From an uncultured Selenomonas sp. (lineage in GTDB: Bacteria > Bacillota > Negativicutes > Selenomonadales > Selenomonadaceae): a DNA stretch of 7,382 bases. Under the pieces are notes generated by a model. The model saw only the letters and a list, made by a program, of their open reading frames with translations. It did not search any database and was not told where the DNA came from. Location of the stretch: positions 1 to 7,382 of the forward strand of contig CALJPB010000114.1 of the NCBI GenBank assembly GCA_937981305.1, written 5' to 3'. Positions 1 to 5,824 of the stretch are shown piece after piece. A program made the position numbers and the translations under genes. Each line of letters starts with the position of its first letter. Position 1 is the stretch's first letter.

Positions 1-2
1 TA

Positions 3-722
3 CTCCAAAAGGACATCGCCCTCCTCAGCGACATGATCCGCACGATGAAAACGAATCTGCGGGAGAACGAACAGACAACAGAGGTGACATCGGACACTCG
101 TTCCGATGTCGGATGTGCGATGCTTTTCGCGATTGTGTGTATGTACTTTTTCTTTGTATTCCTCGGCAATCACGGGCAGTCCGAGCAGCCTCATACCGAA
201 AAGCCCGCCGCGCAGACACAGCAGTCCGAACGGAAAAACAGTACGTTGGAGAACGAAGCCGCACAGGAACAGCCCGCGCCAAAATCACCCGCCCCAAAAC
301 CACCTGCGCCGAAACCACCCGCAGAACCTGTTGCGCGTTCGGGTGTCCGCACGGGATACGATCCCGAACAAACACGGCAGAACGCGACGGGACTGTGCAG
401 CGTCACCGTTGATAACACGCAGAACAATATGCCTGTCTACGTCCGTATCTGGGACATGGTGCGCCACACGCCCGTGCGGGCCTTCTACATCCGCCAGGGA
501 GAGGAATTCACGGCGGAAAACATAACGCCCGGACTCTACGAAGTGCGCTACATCGAGCTGTACGAAAACGATGCCCCCGCACAGGGAGCAAAATCGGAGC
601 AGTTCCACCTGGAACAACGGCAGACCTATGGTGGTACACAGTACAGTGAGATTTCGCTCACACTCTATAAGGTACGGAACGGAAATATGCAGACCACATC
701 CATCGCGGCAGATGAAATATAG
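3..722 (+). CDS. Membrane-anchored proline-rich protein with C-terminal probable beta domain (5' partial)
   Basis: Function is not recognised. The reading frame is open to the left edge of the window. The first ATG (33) has no ribosome binding site at a usable distance, so the true start probably lies upstream. Counting from that ATG, residues 1-27 are polar, residues 28-45 form one hydrophobic membrane segment (CAMLFAIVCMYFFFVFLG), and residues 46-80 are a polar Gln/Glu-rich stretch. Residues 81-99 are a Pro-Ala-Lys stalk with repeated PAPKP units. Residues 120-225 look like a compact beta-rich domain: alternating hydrophobic residues, VTVDNTQNNMPVYVRIWD, then an NITPGLYEVRYIEL strand-turn typical of carboxypeptidase-regulatory or Ig-like folds, and a final SLTLYKV strand. 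This order (cytoplasmic tail, one membrane helix, Pro-rich stalk, folded end) resembles TonB in architecture, but no TonB C-terminal motif is visible. The stop codon overlaps the ribosome binding site of the next gene, so the two are probably co-expressed. I am confident it is a gene and unsure of its role. Confidence 0.8.
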   Translation, partial: LQKDIALLSDMIRTMKTNLRENEQTTEVTSDTRSDVGCAMLFAIVCMYFFFVFLGNHGQSEQPHTEKPAAQTQQSERKNSTLENEAAQEQPAPKSPAPKPPAPKPPAEPVARSGVRTGYDPEQTRQNATGLCSVTVDNTQNNMPVYVRIWDMVRHTPVRAFYIRQGEEFTAENITPGLYEVRYIELYENDAPAQGAKSEQFHLEQRQTYGGTQYSEISLTLYKVRNGNMQTTSIAADEI

Positions 723-727
723 GGAGG
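721..727 (+). promoter_or_regulatory. Ribosome binding site overlapping the previous stop codon
   Basis: AGGGAGG begins inside the TAG stop of the upstream gene (720-722) and lies six bases before the ATG at 734. The overlap suggests translational coupling of the two proline-rich membrane proteins and fixes the start of the second one. Confidence 0.75.
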
Positions 728-733
728 ATACAT

Positions 734-1417
734 ATGGAAGGACGAGGATTTCAGGGGATCACCGAGCTCGCACGCGAGGCGGGCGCACCACCGCCGCCCA
801 CAACGACACCCCCCACACCTGCACCCGCACCTGCACCCATCCCAGCTGCGCCGCAGCCTGTGCCGCCCGCACCTGCGCCCGCACCACCGCCGCCCCCAAC
901 GACACAGCTCGCACCCGTACCGCCACCTGCACCCATCCCAGTTGCCCCGCAGCCTGCGCCGCCAACTGCACCCGCGCCCGTGCCGGCACCGTCCGCCCCT
1001 GCACCTGCACCTGCACCCGTGGAGGAACCGCCCCTGTCGGATGAGCCACCGTTCCAGGAGCTGCTTCTGTTCACGGAGGAGGAGATCACGCCACAGGACG
1101 TGATGCCCGCACCCACTCCCGCGCCCACACCGCCGCCCGCACCGACACCTCCCCCATCACCGCTCACACCGCCATCCGCTCCCGTATCTGCGGCACCCGC
1201 TCCCCCCGTATCCGCCCCTGCACAGCCGCCATCTGCCCCCACTCCTGCACCCGCACCGCCGCCTGCGCCGGCTCCCGCAGCTACACCACCGCAGCCCGCC
1301 CCTGCGCCGCCCGCGGCACACGACAGCAGCCTCGACGGGCCAGGACCTGATTTCGGCTTCTTCTTCATGCTGTTTGTCGCCTGTGCGATGGTTGGATACA
1401 TCATTTTCTTCCGCTGA
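734..1417 (+). CDS. Proline/alanine-rich protein with C-terminal membrane anchor
   Basis: Function is not recognised. The 227-residue product begins with a short normal segment (MEGRGFQGITELAREAG). A long low-complexity region of PAP, PPAP and PTP units follows, from about residue 18 to residue 192. It is interrupted near residues 96-124 by an acidic insert (EEPPLSDEPPFQELLLFTEE and following). The protein ends with one hydrophobic helix (FGFFFMLFVACAMVGYIIFF) and a terminal Arg, so it is probably tail-anchored with the proline-rich part in the cytoplasm; this topology is inferred. A well-placed ribosome binding site, coupling to the upstream gene and a sensible membrane helix at the end argue that it is a real gene despite its composition. 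Codons are almost all C-rich (GCA, CCC, CCG), which opens long frames on the other strand too. Residues 18-49 and 50-81 are a diverged tandem duplication. It could be a flexible spacer or a scaffold for SH3-like partners. Confidence 0.72.
   Translation: MEGRGFQGITELAREAGAPPPPTTTPPTPAPAPAPIPAAPQPVPPAPAPAPPPPPTTQLAPVPPPAPIPVAPQPAPPTAPAPVPAPSAPAPAPAPVEEPPLSDEPPFQELLLFTEEEITPQDVMPAPTPAPTPPPAPTPPPSPLTPPSAPVSAAPAPPVSAPAQPPSAPTPAPAPPPAPAPAATPPQPAPAPPAAHDSSLDGPGPDFGFFFMLFVACAMVGYIIFFR
785..976 (+). repeat. Two tandem copies of a 96-bp (32-codon) unit
   Basis: Copy one starts at 785 and copy two at 881. Both begin GCACCACCGCCGCCC. Each also carries a CTGCACCCATCCCAG block (831 and 927), at an exact offset of 96 bases. 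In protein terms, PAPIPAAPQPVPP is repeated as PAPIPVAPQPAPP. The middle of each copy has drifted, so the duplication is not recent. It lies in frame within the proline-rich gene and explains part of that gene's length. Confidence 0.75.
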
Positions 1418-1516
1418 CAATCGTTCGGTTCGCTATGTTATCAATGCTCCCCTAAAGAATACGGGCATTCCTCCGATAGAAATGGTAAGGAAACAATATC
1501 ACGCAGGAAGCGCGAA

Positions 1517-1523
1517 GGGAGGG
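1517..1523 (+). promoter_or_regulatory. Ribosome binding site that fixes the start at 1530
   Basis: GGGAGGG lies six bases before the ATG at 1530. The in-frame upstream ATGs at 1374 (inside the preceding gene) and 1482 have no comparable site, so translation most likely begins at 1530. Confidence 0.7.
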
Positions 1524-1529
1524 AAACGG

Positions 1530-1937
1530 ATGGAACTGGAAAAGCTCTACGGCAGCCGCGCCATCGGGGCGGGGACAGCAGCACAGCGCACGCACACGGC
1601 GAAGGAGGACACCTCTGACACATTCGCAAAGATGCTGCAAAACCTCAAGGAATCGAAGGCGGCAGAGGCACGCGACTGGGCAGAACGGGTGGGTGACACC
1701 GTCATCACGCGCGTGCTCGCGGACGGCTCGGTCATCACGCAGATCTACGAGGGGACGAAGCTCGTCTCCCAGATCGTGACGCGCGGCTCGCACCCCGAGG
1801 CGGGCAAGGATCTCGTCTCCGAAACCATCGAGAAGATGAAGCATCAGGCACTCGAACAGAGTGCGGATCCGCTGCTCATGTCGAAGGCGGCGCAAAGCTC
1901 CATCGCCACAGCGGCGGCTGTCTCGGCGATGCTGTAA
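1530..1937 (+). CDS. Small soluble hypothetical protein, 135 residues
   Basis: I do not recognise this protein. From the ATG at 1530 it has 135 residues, no signal peptide and no membrane helix. The first 30 residues are polar and Ala/Thr-rich. Residues about 30-50 (TFAKMLQNLKESKAAEARDW) are predicted helical. The centre, about residues 54-84, contains VITRVLADGSVITQIYEG, which reads as two or three beta strands with a DGS turn. Residues about 90-135 are helical and end in an Ala/Ser-rich tail with a hydrophobic close (TAAAVSAML). Such a small helix/hairpin/helix protein could be an adaptor or a secretion or flagellar accessory, but no motif supports choosing between these. It follows the two proline-rich genes after a gap of 112 bases in which I see neither a clear terminator nor a clear promoter, so it may share their transcript. 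A strong hairpin follows its stop. Confidence 0.75.
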   Translation: MELEKLYGSRAIGAGTAAQRTHTAKEDTSDTFAKMLQNLKESKAAEARDWAERVGDTVITRVLADGSVITQIYEGTKLVSQIVTRGSHPEAGKDLVSETIEKMKHQALEQSADPLLMSKAAQSSIATAAAVSAML

Positions 1938-1950
1938 GACATTCGGTCAA

Positions 1951-1993
1951 AACAAAGACCTCTCACACCGTGGATGTGTGGGAGGTCTTTGTT
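1951..1993. terminator. Bidirectional rho-independent terminator between convergent genes
   Basis: An 18-base stem (1951-1968 pairing with 1976-1993) has one G-T wobble and a 7-base loop. It is T-rich on both outer sides: TCTTTGTTG leaves it on the plus strand and TCTTTGTTTTGACC on the minus strand. It lies 13 bases after the plus-strand gene ending at 1937 and 38 bases after the minus-strand radical SAM gene ending at 2032. It can therefore stop transcription from both. The minus-strand T tract is the better of the two. Confidence 0.85.
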
Positions 1994-2031
1994 GTAGTCT
2001 CTCGTATGATGCAGGCAGGAGCAGCAGCCTC

Positions 2032-2973
2032 TCAACAATTCCCGCGATGGACGTGGCGCAGATGCCGCCGTGCGACTTCTGTGAGGCGGTCGATGGCGAC
2101 AATCGGTGTCGGTGGTGCGCTCATGCGGTGACGCGGGAAATAGCGGCTGATGTGGAGCGGAAGGTCGGGCGAGAGGGTGGAAAGCCAGTGCGCCTCCTCG
2201 TCCATATCCGCGGCACGGTCGCTGATGCCAGGGACGACGAGGGTTGTCACCTCGACGTGCACGCCGTGCGCGACGGCGGTTGCGATGGTCGACTTCACCG
2301 CCGCGAGGTCGCCGCCAAGCTGCCGATAGGTGTCCGCGTGCCATGCCTTCAGATCTATGTTCATCGCATCGACGTGCGGCAGGAGACGCGTGAGCGGCTC
2401 CGTGCAGATCATGCCGTTCGTGACGAGTACGACCTTCATCCCCGCCGCGTGCAGGAGCGGGGCCGTGTCCATGATGTACTCATAGCCGACGAGCGGCTCG
2501 TTGTAGGTAAAGGCGACACCGATATTGCCGCGCGGCTGATGACGCAGCTCCTCGGCAAGTGCGGCAAGCTGCGCGGGGGTGACGTTCTCCGTCTCGATGC
2601 GCTCGTCTGCCGCTGCAATTCCCGCGTTCTGGCAGAACGGGCACGCGAGGTTGCAGCCAAAGCTGCCGACCGAGAGAATTTGACGGTTGGGATAAAAATG
2701 GTAGAGCGGCTTCTTCTCAATCGGGTCGAGCGCAAGCGCGGTGAGCCGCCCGTAGTTGATGGCGCGGATCGTGCCGCCCTCGTTCCTGCGTGCACGGCAG
2801 AATCCCGTCGCGCCCACACGCAGACGGCAGGCATGGGGGCAGAGCGTGCAGGTGATCGGTGCGTCCGCGCCCGTGGGAGACGCAGCATTGTCCACAGATC
2901 CGCCCGCACGCATGGTCTGTGTATCCATAGACGTGTCTGCCGCTCCGTCTGCCCGCATCCCCCGTGTATCCAT
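2032..2973 (-). CDS. amrS: AmmeMemoRadiSam system radical SAM enzyme
   Basis: Radical SAM partner of the AmmeMemoRadiSam system. Family members are iron-sulfur enzymes expected to cleave S-adenosylmethionine; their substrate is not known to me. The 313-residue product carries CTLCPHACRL and GFCRARRN (Cys 42, 45, 49, 59), the N-terminal cysteine cluster usual in this family. It then has the radical SAM motif CNLACPFC (Cys 107, 111, 114), followed by FTYNEP (155-160), VTNG (184-187) and NIDLKA (205-210), which form the core of the partial barrel. The start at 2973 lies one base after the stop of the upstream Memo-AMMECR1 gene (TGA-G-ATG), with no good ribosome binding site of its own, so coupled translation is likely. 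Residues 1-30 are an unusual direct repeat. Starts at Met16 (2928) or Met21 are possible. The protein ends at HVHRGNC, where many relatives I know of carry a further Cys-containing tail. Confidence 0.9.
   Translation of the reverse strand: MDTRGMRADGAADTSMDTQTMRAGGSVDNAASPTGADAPITCTLCPHACRLRVGATGFCRARRNEGGTIRAINYGRLTALALDPIEKKPLYHFYPNRQILSVGSFGCNLACPFCQNAGIAAADERIETENVTPAQLAALAEELRHQPRGNIGVAFTYNEPLVGYEYIMDTAPLLHAAGMKVVLVTNGMICTEPLTRLLPHVDAMNIDLKAWHADTYRQLGGDLAAVKSTIATAVAHGVHVEVTTLVVPGISDRAADMDEEAHWLSTLSPDLPLHISRYFPRHRMSAPPTPIVAIDRLTEVARRHLRHVHRGNC
2884..2973 (-). repeat. Tandem 45-bp duplication at the start of amrS
   Basis: Reading the minus strand, the 45 bases from 2973 and the 45 bases from 2928 both begin ATGGATACAC and continue with a similar ATGCG(G/T)GC stretch. 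The encoded units are MDTRGMRADGAADTS and MDTQTMRAGGSVDNA. The duplication copies the start codon itself, so both copies offer a possible initiation site. It adds a non-conserved extension ahead of the cysteine cluster. Confidence 0.75.
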
Positions 2974-2974
2974 C

Positions 2975-4357
2975 TCAGTGATGCCGCTCGACGGTAAACC
3001 GCCAGATGCGGATCGGCGCGTCCTCGGGGATGCCGCCCTTTTGGCGGGCGATGCGAAGCTGCTCGTCCACCGTGTCCACGCCCGCGAGATCGGGCAGCAG
3101 CAGCCCCTTGCGTGCACGGTACTCGACGATCACGCCGTACTTTTTCACATCGAGCGCATCCGCACCCACGACCAGTTCCGGCTCGGTGAGCACATCCACG
3201 GAGTAGACGAGCGCGTCCAGCTCCTCCTTCTTGACAGGTGGAAAGCGCGGGTCGCGCAGCGCGGCAGAGACGGCGTTTTGGAGAATCTCCTCCGCGATAT
3301 TCTTCGCCGTGGGCGCAAACGTGCCGATGCAGCCGCGCAGTTCGCCGTCCTTCTTGAGCGAGACGAAGACCCCCGCACGCTCCGCCATCTCAGAGGGTAG
3401 ATCCGCAGGACGCTCGGGCAGCTTTCCTGTCGTGACAATCGTCTCAATGGCGTGTCGTGCGAGCCGCACATACTCGTCTTCGGCGGCACGACGCTCCTCC
3501 TGCGCCCGCCGTTCGAGCATCTCGTAGCGTTCGGCGAAGCTGCGGCGCACATCCGCACGCGTCACGCGGAGCGACACAACGCCGTAGCCGACACCGAACG
3601 GCCCTTGATAGGAGAGCTTCTTGATCTTGAGTGCCTGTCCGTCGAGCGCCCCCGCCATCATCCAGAACGTACGCAGTCCGCACTCCGCCGCCGGCTCGTA
3701 GAGGGTGCGATCCATCCGCAGGAGTTTTAGAAAGTCGCCCTCCTCGAGGTACTTCATGCACGCCTTGTCAAAGCGCGGCCCCTCGGGGGCGAATCCGTAC
3801 GGCCCTTCAGGTGTGAGCTTGTGCGAGAGATCGCCGCTCGCGATGAAGACGGCACGCCGTCCGAGCGTATCGACGGCGCGTGCAACGCATTTGCCGAAAT
3901 TGTAGTGATCGAGCGGGGATAGCCCCGAGATGCCGAGCCGTACCACGCGGAAGTCCCGCGTGTGCGCGTGCAGGAAGTGCAGCGGGATCATGACGGCGTG
4001 ATCGAGCGCGGCGTTCCGCCCGCCGACAGGGCCCGCCTCGATGCCGATCTCCCCCGCCTCCATTTCGATCTCCTTTGCGAGCACCGTGTCATACCGCGCC
4101 GCGACCGTGACCCCCTCCGCGCCGAACCGGGCAAAGCTGCCCGCTGCCTCCTCGCCCGGCGCGATGTGGAAGTAGTCGGCGTACATGACCGTGTGCGGGC
4201 TCGCGATGATGACCGTATCGGGCTTTTGCTCCGCCGCCTCCTTCATGACGCGTTCGTAGGCATTTACCGTGAGCTGGATCTTCTTCTCCTCGCCCCGCCC
4301 GACCTCGGGGAGGATCAGCGGCGGGTGGGGGACGACGTAGGCGGCAAGTATGGACAT
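2975..4357 (-). CDS. amrA: AmmeMemoRadiSam protein: Memo-like (B) and AMMECR1 (A) domains fused
   Basis: This 460-residue protein fuses two components that are separate genes in many genomes (amrB and amrA). Residues 1-265 are a Memo/LigB-type domain related to class III extradiol dioxygenases. Visible signatures are HPPLILPEVG (11-20), SPHTV (53-57), LDHAVMIPL (119-127), GDLSH (175-179) and AAECG (223-227), which supply His and Glu candidates for a metal site. Residues 268-300 are a charged Arg/Glu-rich helix that links the halves. Residues 300-460 are an AMMECR1 domain with the hallmark LRGCIGTF (340-347), ALRDPRFPPV (366-375) and LLLPDLAGVDTVDEQL (419-434). Memo and AMMECR1 are conserved from bacteria to humans; their joint bacterial role is not settled to my knowledge. 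The start is secure: AAGGAGG lies seven bases upstream (4365-4371). It is first in a two-gene operon with the radical SAM gene, which follows after one base. Confidence 0.95.
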   Translation of the reverse strand: MSILAAYVVPHPPLILPEVGRGEEKKIQLTVNAYERVMKEAAEQKPDTVIIASPHTVMYADYFHIAPGEEAAGSFARFGAEGVTVAARYDTVLAKEIEMEAGEIGIEAGPVGGRNAALDHAVMIPLHFLHAHTRDFRVVRLGISGLSPLDHYNFGKCVARAVDTLGRRAVFIASGDLSHKLTPEGPYGFAPEGPRFDKACMKYLEEGDFLKLLRMDRTLYEPAAECGLRTFWMMAGALDGQALKIKKLSYQGPFGVGYGVVSLRVTRADVRRSFAERYEMLERRAQEERRAAEDEYVRLARHAIETIVTTGKLPERPADLPSEMAERAGVFVSLKKDGELRGCIGTFAPTAKNIAEEILQNAVSAALRDPRFPPVKKEELDALVYSVDVLTEPELVVGADALDVKKYGVIVEYRARKGLLLPDLAGVDTVDEQLRIARQKGGIPEDAPIRIWRFTVERHH

Positions 4358-4364
4358 GGGGGTC

Positions 4365-4371
4365 CCTCCTT
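4365..4371 (-). promoter_or_regulatory. Strong ribosome binding site of the Memo-AMMECR1 gene
   Basis: On the minus strand this is AAGGAGG, a perfect anti-16S match, seven bases from the ATG at 4357. I saw no convincing -35/-10 pair for this operon in the 4372-4430 interval, where the best candidates match poorly. Confidence 0.8.
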
Positions 4372-4427
4372 TCGGTTTCTATATGGTATTGATTCGCCGT
4401 TGCGTGCGAAAGCCCTGCAACTTTTGA

Positions 4428-4456
4428 TTGATTCTGATAGAAGCAGACAGTATACT
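4428..4456 (+). promoter_or_regulatory. Sigma-70-type promoter for the BamE-like gene
   Basis: TTGATT (4428-4433, four of six to TTGACA) is separated by 17 bases from TATACT (4451-4456, five of six to TATAAT). Transcription would start near 4463, giving a leader of about 58 bases before the ATG at 4521. It lies in the AT-rich gap between the two divergent genes. Confidence 0.7.
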
Positions 4457-4520
4457 ATATATGAAAAAATACCATTTCTTATGTTTCCGTTTTCTCGACT
4501 ATAATTTTTGGAGGTTGAGG

Positions 4521-5033
4521 ATGATGAACAAGAAAATCGCTGTACTGCTCGCTGTCCTTATGCTTGTGATGTCCGGCATAGCAGCGGCGGCGTACAAGGA
4601 TCAGATCAATCGGGACGGACATGTGCTGCAGCGCAGCGACATCGCGCTCGGCGGGCTCATGGTCGGAACGACGCGTGCACAGGTCGAGGCAATCTACGGG
4701 GCACCGACTGCGCGGACCGAGCCGCGGATGAGCCCGGCACTGGATGAGATGATGGACGAGTACACCTATGGAACGTCATTCAAGGTCATTTTCATCAAGG
4801 ACATGGTCATGTACCTCAACACGAACGCGCACAACGGGATTGCAACGCCGGCCGGCGTGACCGTTGGCGACCCCGCAGAGAGGGTCATACAGACGTACGG
4901 CAAGCCGTGGCGCGACACGAAATATGAGGATGGCAGTGAGAATCTCGTCTACCGCGACCCGTACGATATCGCGATTGTGTTCCGCACCGAGCAGGGGAAA
5001 ATCACCTACATCGGGATTGTCGGATCGGAGTGA
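4521..5033 (+). CDS. Secreted protein with two BamE/SmpA-like repeats
   Basis: The 170-residue product begins with a clear Sec signal peptide: MMNKK, a hydrophobic core and a likely cut after AAAA near residue 24. No lipobox cysteine is present, so it should be soluble outside the inner membrane, unlike the lipoprotein BamE. The mature part contains two similar units of about 55 residues. The first runs from LMVGTTRAQVEAIYGAPT (46-63) to FKVIFIKDMVMYL (87-99). The second runs from VTVGDPAERVIQTYGKPW (113-130) to AIVFRTEQGKITYI (151-164). Each has the helix-YG.P-strand pattern seen in SmpA/OmlA (BamE) and BLIP-like folds, which commonly bind protein partners. Its role is unknown; envelope protein interaction is an inference from fold. 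The start at 4521 is chosen from GGAGG six bases upstream (4510-4514) and the intact signal peptide. An in-frame ATG at 4461 lacks a site. It has its own promoter and terminator. Confidence 0.85.
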   Translation: MMNKKIAVLLAVLMLVMSGIAAAAYKDQINRDGHVLQRSDIALGGLMVGTTRAQVEAIYGAPTARTEPRMSPALDEMMDEYTYGTSFKVIFIKDMVMYLNTNAHNGIATPAGVTVGDPAERVIQTYGKPWRDTKYEDGSENLVYRDPYDIAIVFRTEQGKITYIGIVGSE

Positions 5034-5050
5034 GTGTCCGAAGACGCGGA

Positions 5051-5824
5051 TCAATGGGGGCTGCTGTACGAAAAACGCGTGCAGCAGCCCTTTTTCATTG
5101 CATCGACATTCCCGAAGATGAGGTCGGCGATGTGGTATGACCTGCTCACCCCTACCCGCAGTCCCTCAAGGCAGTAGTGGCAGTAACAGATGACCGCATC
5201 CGATCCATATTGAGCGCAGTGCGCACGCATGAGGCGATCCTGCTCCTCCTCCGTGTGCGGCTCGAAGAGGCCGACGGCATTGTCGCGGTAGTGTTTCGGT
5301 GCGAGCTGCGGATTGCGGTCGACCTGCGGGCGGTAAAGGGTTTTGCCGCAGAAGTCCGCTTTTTCGCGATTGTTTGGGATCTCCTCCCATGTAATCCCCA
5401 TCTTTGTGAGGAGACTGCGGACGGCATCATGTGTTGCCGTATATTCGCGCATCCGCCAGCAGTCCTGTAGGGTGACGTGCCATCCGTTGAGGTTGGGCAG
5501 GGGGAAGTCCGCATCCGCGTCGATCAGCTCCCACAGTGCGTGCGCCTCTGCACCGCGCCACTCGGCGGCGATGTTCATGCAGTTCGGACAGAGCGACCAG
5601 ATCGCATCCTCCGCCGTGAGCACGCGGCTCTGCGGCATCGCCCTCCACGCGTCGACGAGTTCGCCCGGCGGCATCTTGTCCTCGTAGATCTTCGTCTTCC
5701 AGCCCGGCACACAGCAGCGCACGATCTCTATATTCGGGTATGCGTCGGCGATGTACTCGCGTATCCGTCGGCTTTGCTCCGGGAACTGCGTCGTATAGCC
5801 GCAGCTCGCGATAAAATAGTTCAT
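5051..5824 (-). CDS. HdrB-like CCG-type iron-sulfur protein
   Basis: This 257-residue cysteine-rich protein resembles HdrB, the disulfide-handling subunit of heterodisulfide reductases, and other CCG-domain proteins. The first half has Cys8-Gly, Cys37-Cys38, and Cys79-Pro-Asn-Cys82, the spacing that binds a noncubane [4Fe-4S] cluster in HdrB. The second half has DCWRMRE (Cys122), DFCG (Cys159, a single Cys where CC is usual) and CYCHYC (Cys213, 215, 218), followed by GLRVG and HIADLIFG. It may thus bind one or two clusters and act in electron transfer or thiol/disulfide chemistry in the cytoplasm; this is inferred. No HdrA- or HdrC-like partner is in the window. The start at 5824 has GAGGGAG eight bases upstream, and the conserved part begins right there (MNYFIASCG); the frame is open further upstream to 5983 but that part looks non-coding. 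The last codons, with Cys247-Cys248, overlap the terminator of the convergent gene. Confidence 0.85.
   Translation of the reverse strand: MNYFIASCGYTTQFPEQSRRIREYIADAYPNIEIVRCCVPGWKTKIYEDKMPPGELVDAWRAMPQSRVLTAEDAIWSLCPNCMNIAAEWRGAEAHALWELIDADADFPLPNLNGWHVTLQDCWRMREYTATHDAVRSLLTKMGITWEEIPNNREKADFCGKTLYRPQVDRNPQLAPKHYRDNAVGLFEPHTEEEQDRLMRAHCAQYGSDAVICYCHYCLEGLRVGVSRSYHIADLIFGNVDAMKKGCCTRFSYSSPH
5058..5095 (+). terminator. Rho-independent terminator of the BamE-like gene
   Basis: A 13-base stem, GGGCTGCTGTACG (5058-5070) pairing with CGTGCAGCAGCCC (5078-5090) with one wobble, encloses a 7-base loop and is followed by five T residues (5091-5095). It lies 24 bases after the stop at 5033. The whole hairpin is inside the last codons of the convergent minus-strand gene. 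Confidence 0.88.

Noticed and set aside
751..1404. Long open frame on the minus strand opposite the Pro/Ala-rich gene
   Set aside because: Its translation is almost only Gly and Ala with no ribosome binding site. It is the expected mirror of Pro/Ala codons on the other strand.
1445..1475. Weak hairpin (AATGCTCCC against GGGCATT) between the second and third genes
   Set aside because: It has only seven pairs with a bulge and is followed by CCTCCG and not T residues, so it does not qualify as a terminator.
1374..1529. Upstream extension of the small hypothetical protein to an ATG at 1374
   Set aside because: It would overlap the membrane anchor of the preceding gene and has no ribosome binding site. 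The ATG at 1530 has a strong one.
1861..2997. Long plus-strand frame of 378 codons across the radical SAM gene
   Set aside because: The product is Arg/His/Val-rich with no recognisable motif, and it crosses the terminator at 1951-1993. The minus strand there encodes clear radical SAM motifs.
4380..4420. Possible promoter for the Memo-AMMECR1 operon
   Set aside because: The TACCAT-like -10 has no -35 box matching more than three of six bases at a normal distance, so I could not support it.
3962..4504. Plus-strand frame of 180 codons overlapping the start of the Memo-AMMECR1 gene
   Set aside because: It is Arg/Asp/Leu-rich with no motif or ribosome binding site, and it runs through the AT-rich promoter gap.
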